Made by a program: the position numbers and the translations under genes. This document shows, in pieces, positions 61,442-62,971 of a DNA stretch of 62,971 bases (position 1 is the stretch's first letter; each line of letters opens with the position of its first letter). Under the pieces are notes generated by a model. That model had not been told where the DNA came from. It was given only the letters and a program-made list of their open reading frames with translations, and did no database searches. This DNA is from Rhodoferax sp. (lineage in GTDB: Bacteria > Pseudomonadota > Gammaproteobacteria > Burkholderiales > Burkholderiaceae_C), in contig JAIFLV010000012.1 in the NCBI GenBank assembly GCA_020048895.1, positions 1 through 62,971 of the forward strand, given 5' to 3'.

Positions 61442-62971
61442 CTACAGCGCGTGGGTGAAGAGTTTGAAATCGGGGTCTTCGGGGAAAGCCTTGACACTAA
61501 ATCCCAGGCTGCGCATGAGCTTGAGCATGCCCGGGTTATTGGCGAGTACCAGCCCGTCAATCTCGCTCAATCCCTTGTCGCGGGCCACATCCATGATGGA
61601 CAGCATCAGGCGTGAGCCCAGGCCCTTGCCATTGAAGTCATCGGCCACCACCAGCGCAAATTCACAGCTCGACTGGTCGGGATTGGTGATATAGCGTGAC
61701 ACGCCCACAATGCGTTCGGTCTCCGTAAATTCACCATCGGCACCGGCATGGCGTTCCTTGACCACCGCAACCAACGCCATTTCACGGTCGTAGTCAATCA
61801 GTGTGAAGCGTGCCAGCATGGTGGGCGGCAGCTCGGTAATGCTCGACACAAACCGGAAGTAGCGGCTCTCCGGTGACAGGTGTGTCATCAGGTCTTGCAG
61901 CATGTGTGCATCGTCCGGTCGGATCGGGCGAACCGAGTACTCACCACCGCCGGGCAGCGGCCACACCTGTGCGAACCGCGCAGGGTAGGGCAGTATCGCC
62001 AGGTGGCCGTAGCTGCTTGCGCCAGAGCTAGCCGACGAGGCGTGGTCGATCACGATGCGTGCGTCTACGGCCACTGCGCCATGTTCATCCACGATGAACG
62101 GGTTGATGTCCATCTCGCGCAACTGGGGCAATTCGCACACCATTTCCGATACCCGAAGCAGAACCTGCTCTAGCGCCACCATATTCACCGCAGGGCTTCC
62201 ACGCCATTCGCCCAGCGTCTCCGATACCCGCGAGCGCTCGATGAGCCGATGCGCCAGGTACTGGTTCAGGGGCGGCAACTCCATGGCGCGGTCGTTGATG
62301 AGTTCGATCATGGTGCCACCGGCGCCAAACGCAATGACCGGGCCAAACGGATCATCGGTGACCAACCCGATGTAGATTTCCCGGCCGCGCTTGGCGCTGG
62401 CCATGTTTTGCACCGTCACCCCATTGATGCGCGCCTTCGGTTGCAGGCGACCTACGGCCTCAAGCATGTCATTGAACGCATCGCGCACGCCCACCGCATT
62501 CAGGATGTTGAGCGCCACCCCTTGCACGTCCGATTTGTGGCTGATGTCGGGTGAATCAATTTTGAGCGCGACCGGGAAACCCAGCTGCGTGGCTATCATC
62601 ATCGCCTCGTTGGCATTGCGCGCCAGCATGGTGGTGGTGACGGGAATGTGAAAGGCCGACAACAGGGTCTTCGACTCCATTTCCGTGAGGATCTTGCGCC
62701 GCTCGGCCAGTACGCTTTCGATCACCAGGCGCGCGCCCTCAATGTCGGGCTTGGCCAGCGTCGACAGCGGTGGAGGCGTTTGCTGCAGCAGCAGCTGGTT
62801 CTGGTAGAACGATGCCAGGTTGCCAAAAGCCCCCACGGCGGCTTCGGGTGTGCGAAAACTGGGGATCGTCGCGACGTTGAGGATTGCGCGCGCCGATCCC
62901 ACGGTGGAGTCACCCATCCAGCAGGCGAGTAGCGGCTTGCCCATGCCCTTCTTCACCTCGGCCAGTGCGGT
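61442..62971 (-). CDS. Pat-like protein lysine acetyltransferase / acyl-CoA synthetase (NDP-forming)-GNAT fusion, N-terminus outside the window
   Basis: The frame is open to the window edge, and 509 residues are visible. The visible part covers the end of the CoA-ligase-like domain (LLACWMGDSTVGSARAIL), then an ATP-grasp domain (KTLLSAFHIPVTTT, LGFPVALKIDSPDISHKSD, GAGGTMIELINDRAMELPPLN, REMDINPFIVDE). A C-terminal GNAT domain follows (YSVRPIRPDDAHMLQDLMTHLSPESRYFRF, FALVVADDFNGKGLGSRLMLSIMDVARDKGLSEIDGLVL). This order is that of Pat/PatZ-type enzymes that acetylate acetyl-CoA synthetase and other proteins. Intact members have about 900 residues. Convergent with the SDR gene. Confidence 0.9.
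   Translation of the reverse strand, partial: TALAEVKKGMGKPLLACWMGDSTVGSARAILNVATIPSFRTPEAAVGAFGNLASFYQNQLLLQQTPPPLSTLAKPDIEGARLVIESVLAERRKILTEMESKTLLSAFHIPVTTTMLARNANEAMMIATQLGFPVALKIDSPDISHKSDVQGVALNILNAVGVRDAFNDMLEAVGRLQPKARINGVTVQNMASAKRGREIYIGLVTDDPFGPVIAFGAGGTMIELINDRAMELPPLNQYLAHRLIERSRVSETLGEWRGSPAVNMVALEQVLLRVSEMVCELPQLREMDINPFIVDEHGAVAVDARIVIDHASSASSGASSYGHLAILPYPARFAQVWPLPGGGEYSVRPIRPDDAHMLQDLMTHLSPESRYFRFVSSITELPPTMLARFTLIDYDREMALVAVVKERHAGADGEFTETERIVGVSRYITNPDQSSCEFALVVADDFNGKGLGSRLMLSIMDVARDKGLSEIDGLVLANNPGMLKLMRSLGFSVKAFPEDPDFKLFTHAL

Overview
The window looks like chromosomal DNA of a betaproteobacterium, most likely Burkholderiales/Comamonadaceae (a Rhodoferax- or Polaromonas-like genus). 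This is inferred from the high GC content, the protein families (two DUF1631 proteins, an Aap-type amino-acid transporter, RhlE-like helicase, Entner-Doudoroff dehydratase) and short palindromic repeats of a kind I associate with that family. No search was run. I saw no rRNA, tRNA, CRISPR array, transposase or phage gene. Coding density is very high and many neighbouring genes overlap by 4 nt (ATGA, GTGA or TTGA).

Layout. 1-8.3 kb: the end of a large repeat-rich protein, a DUF3299 exported protein, an AEC-family carrier, a GspE/PilB-type ATPase fused to a receiver-like tail, two damaged genes for small exported proteins (YcgJ-like and DUF3011-like), and pdxH. 8.4-11.3 kb: edd with an in-frame palindromic insertion, gloA and a cupin. 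11.2-19 kb (minus strand): a tightly coupled run of rhlE-like helicase, NAD(P)-binding oxidoreductase, alkyl-DHAP-synthase-like FAD enzyme, GlpD-like dehydrogenase, FGGY kinase and pyroglutamyl peptidase. 19.2-28.5 kb: DUF1631 - ettA - DUF1631 - single-domain response regulator - chemoreceptor. 28.5-34.5 kb: flavin reductase, M14 peptidase coupled to a Baeyer-Villiger-type monooxygenase, and a large PAS-containing chemoreceptor. 34.6-38.8 kb: a complete AapJQMP-type amino-acid ABC transporter with a strong hairpin after the binding-protein gene.

39-49.3 kb is an accessory-looking patchwork: a 5' remnant of a cobalamin-independent methionine synthase, a class-C beta-lactamase-like esterase, an AbrB/PIN toxin-antitoxin pair, an AraC regulator divergent from a five-gene operon (two SnoaL-like proteins, a DUF4405-like membrane protein, a dimeric-barrel protein and a LigB-type dioxygenase), an MDR-type oxidoreductase, an enoyl-reductase-like protein, and an aminotransferase coupled to RidA. 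49.3-60.4 kb is a DNA-repair operon in which an unusual exonuclease VII (XseA with an N-terminal DUF5710 domain, XseB with an SSB-like C-terminal tail) precedes recC-recB-recD, the last four genes chained by 4-nt overlaps. The window ends with an SDR and the 3' part of a Pat-like GNAT/acyl-CoA-synthetase fusion.

Most notable points: the SSB-tail mimic on XseB inside the ExoVII-RecBCD operon; the DUF1631/EttA sandwich linked to chemotaxis genes; the AGPS-like/GlpD/FGGY module; a 44-bp perfect tandem duplication that creates a 15-codon leader ORF coupled to its gene; a 53-bp perfect tandem duplication that breaks the ycgJ-like gene; and a dispersed GCTAY-N7-RTAGC element seen six times, twice inside coding sequence.
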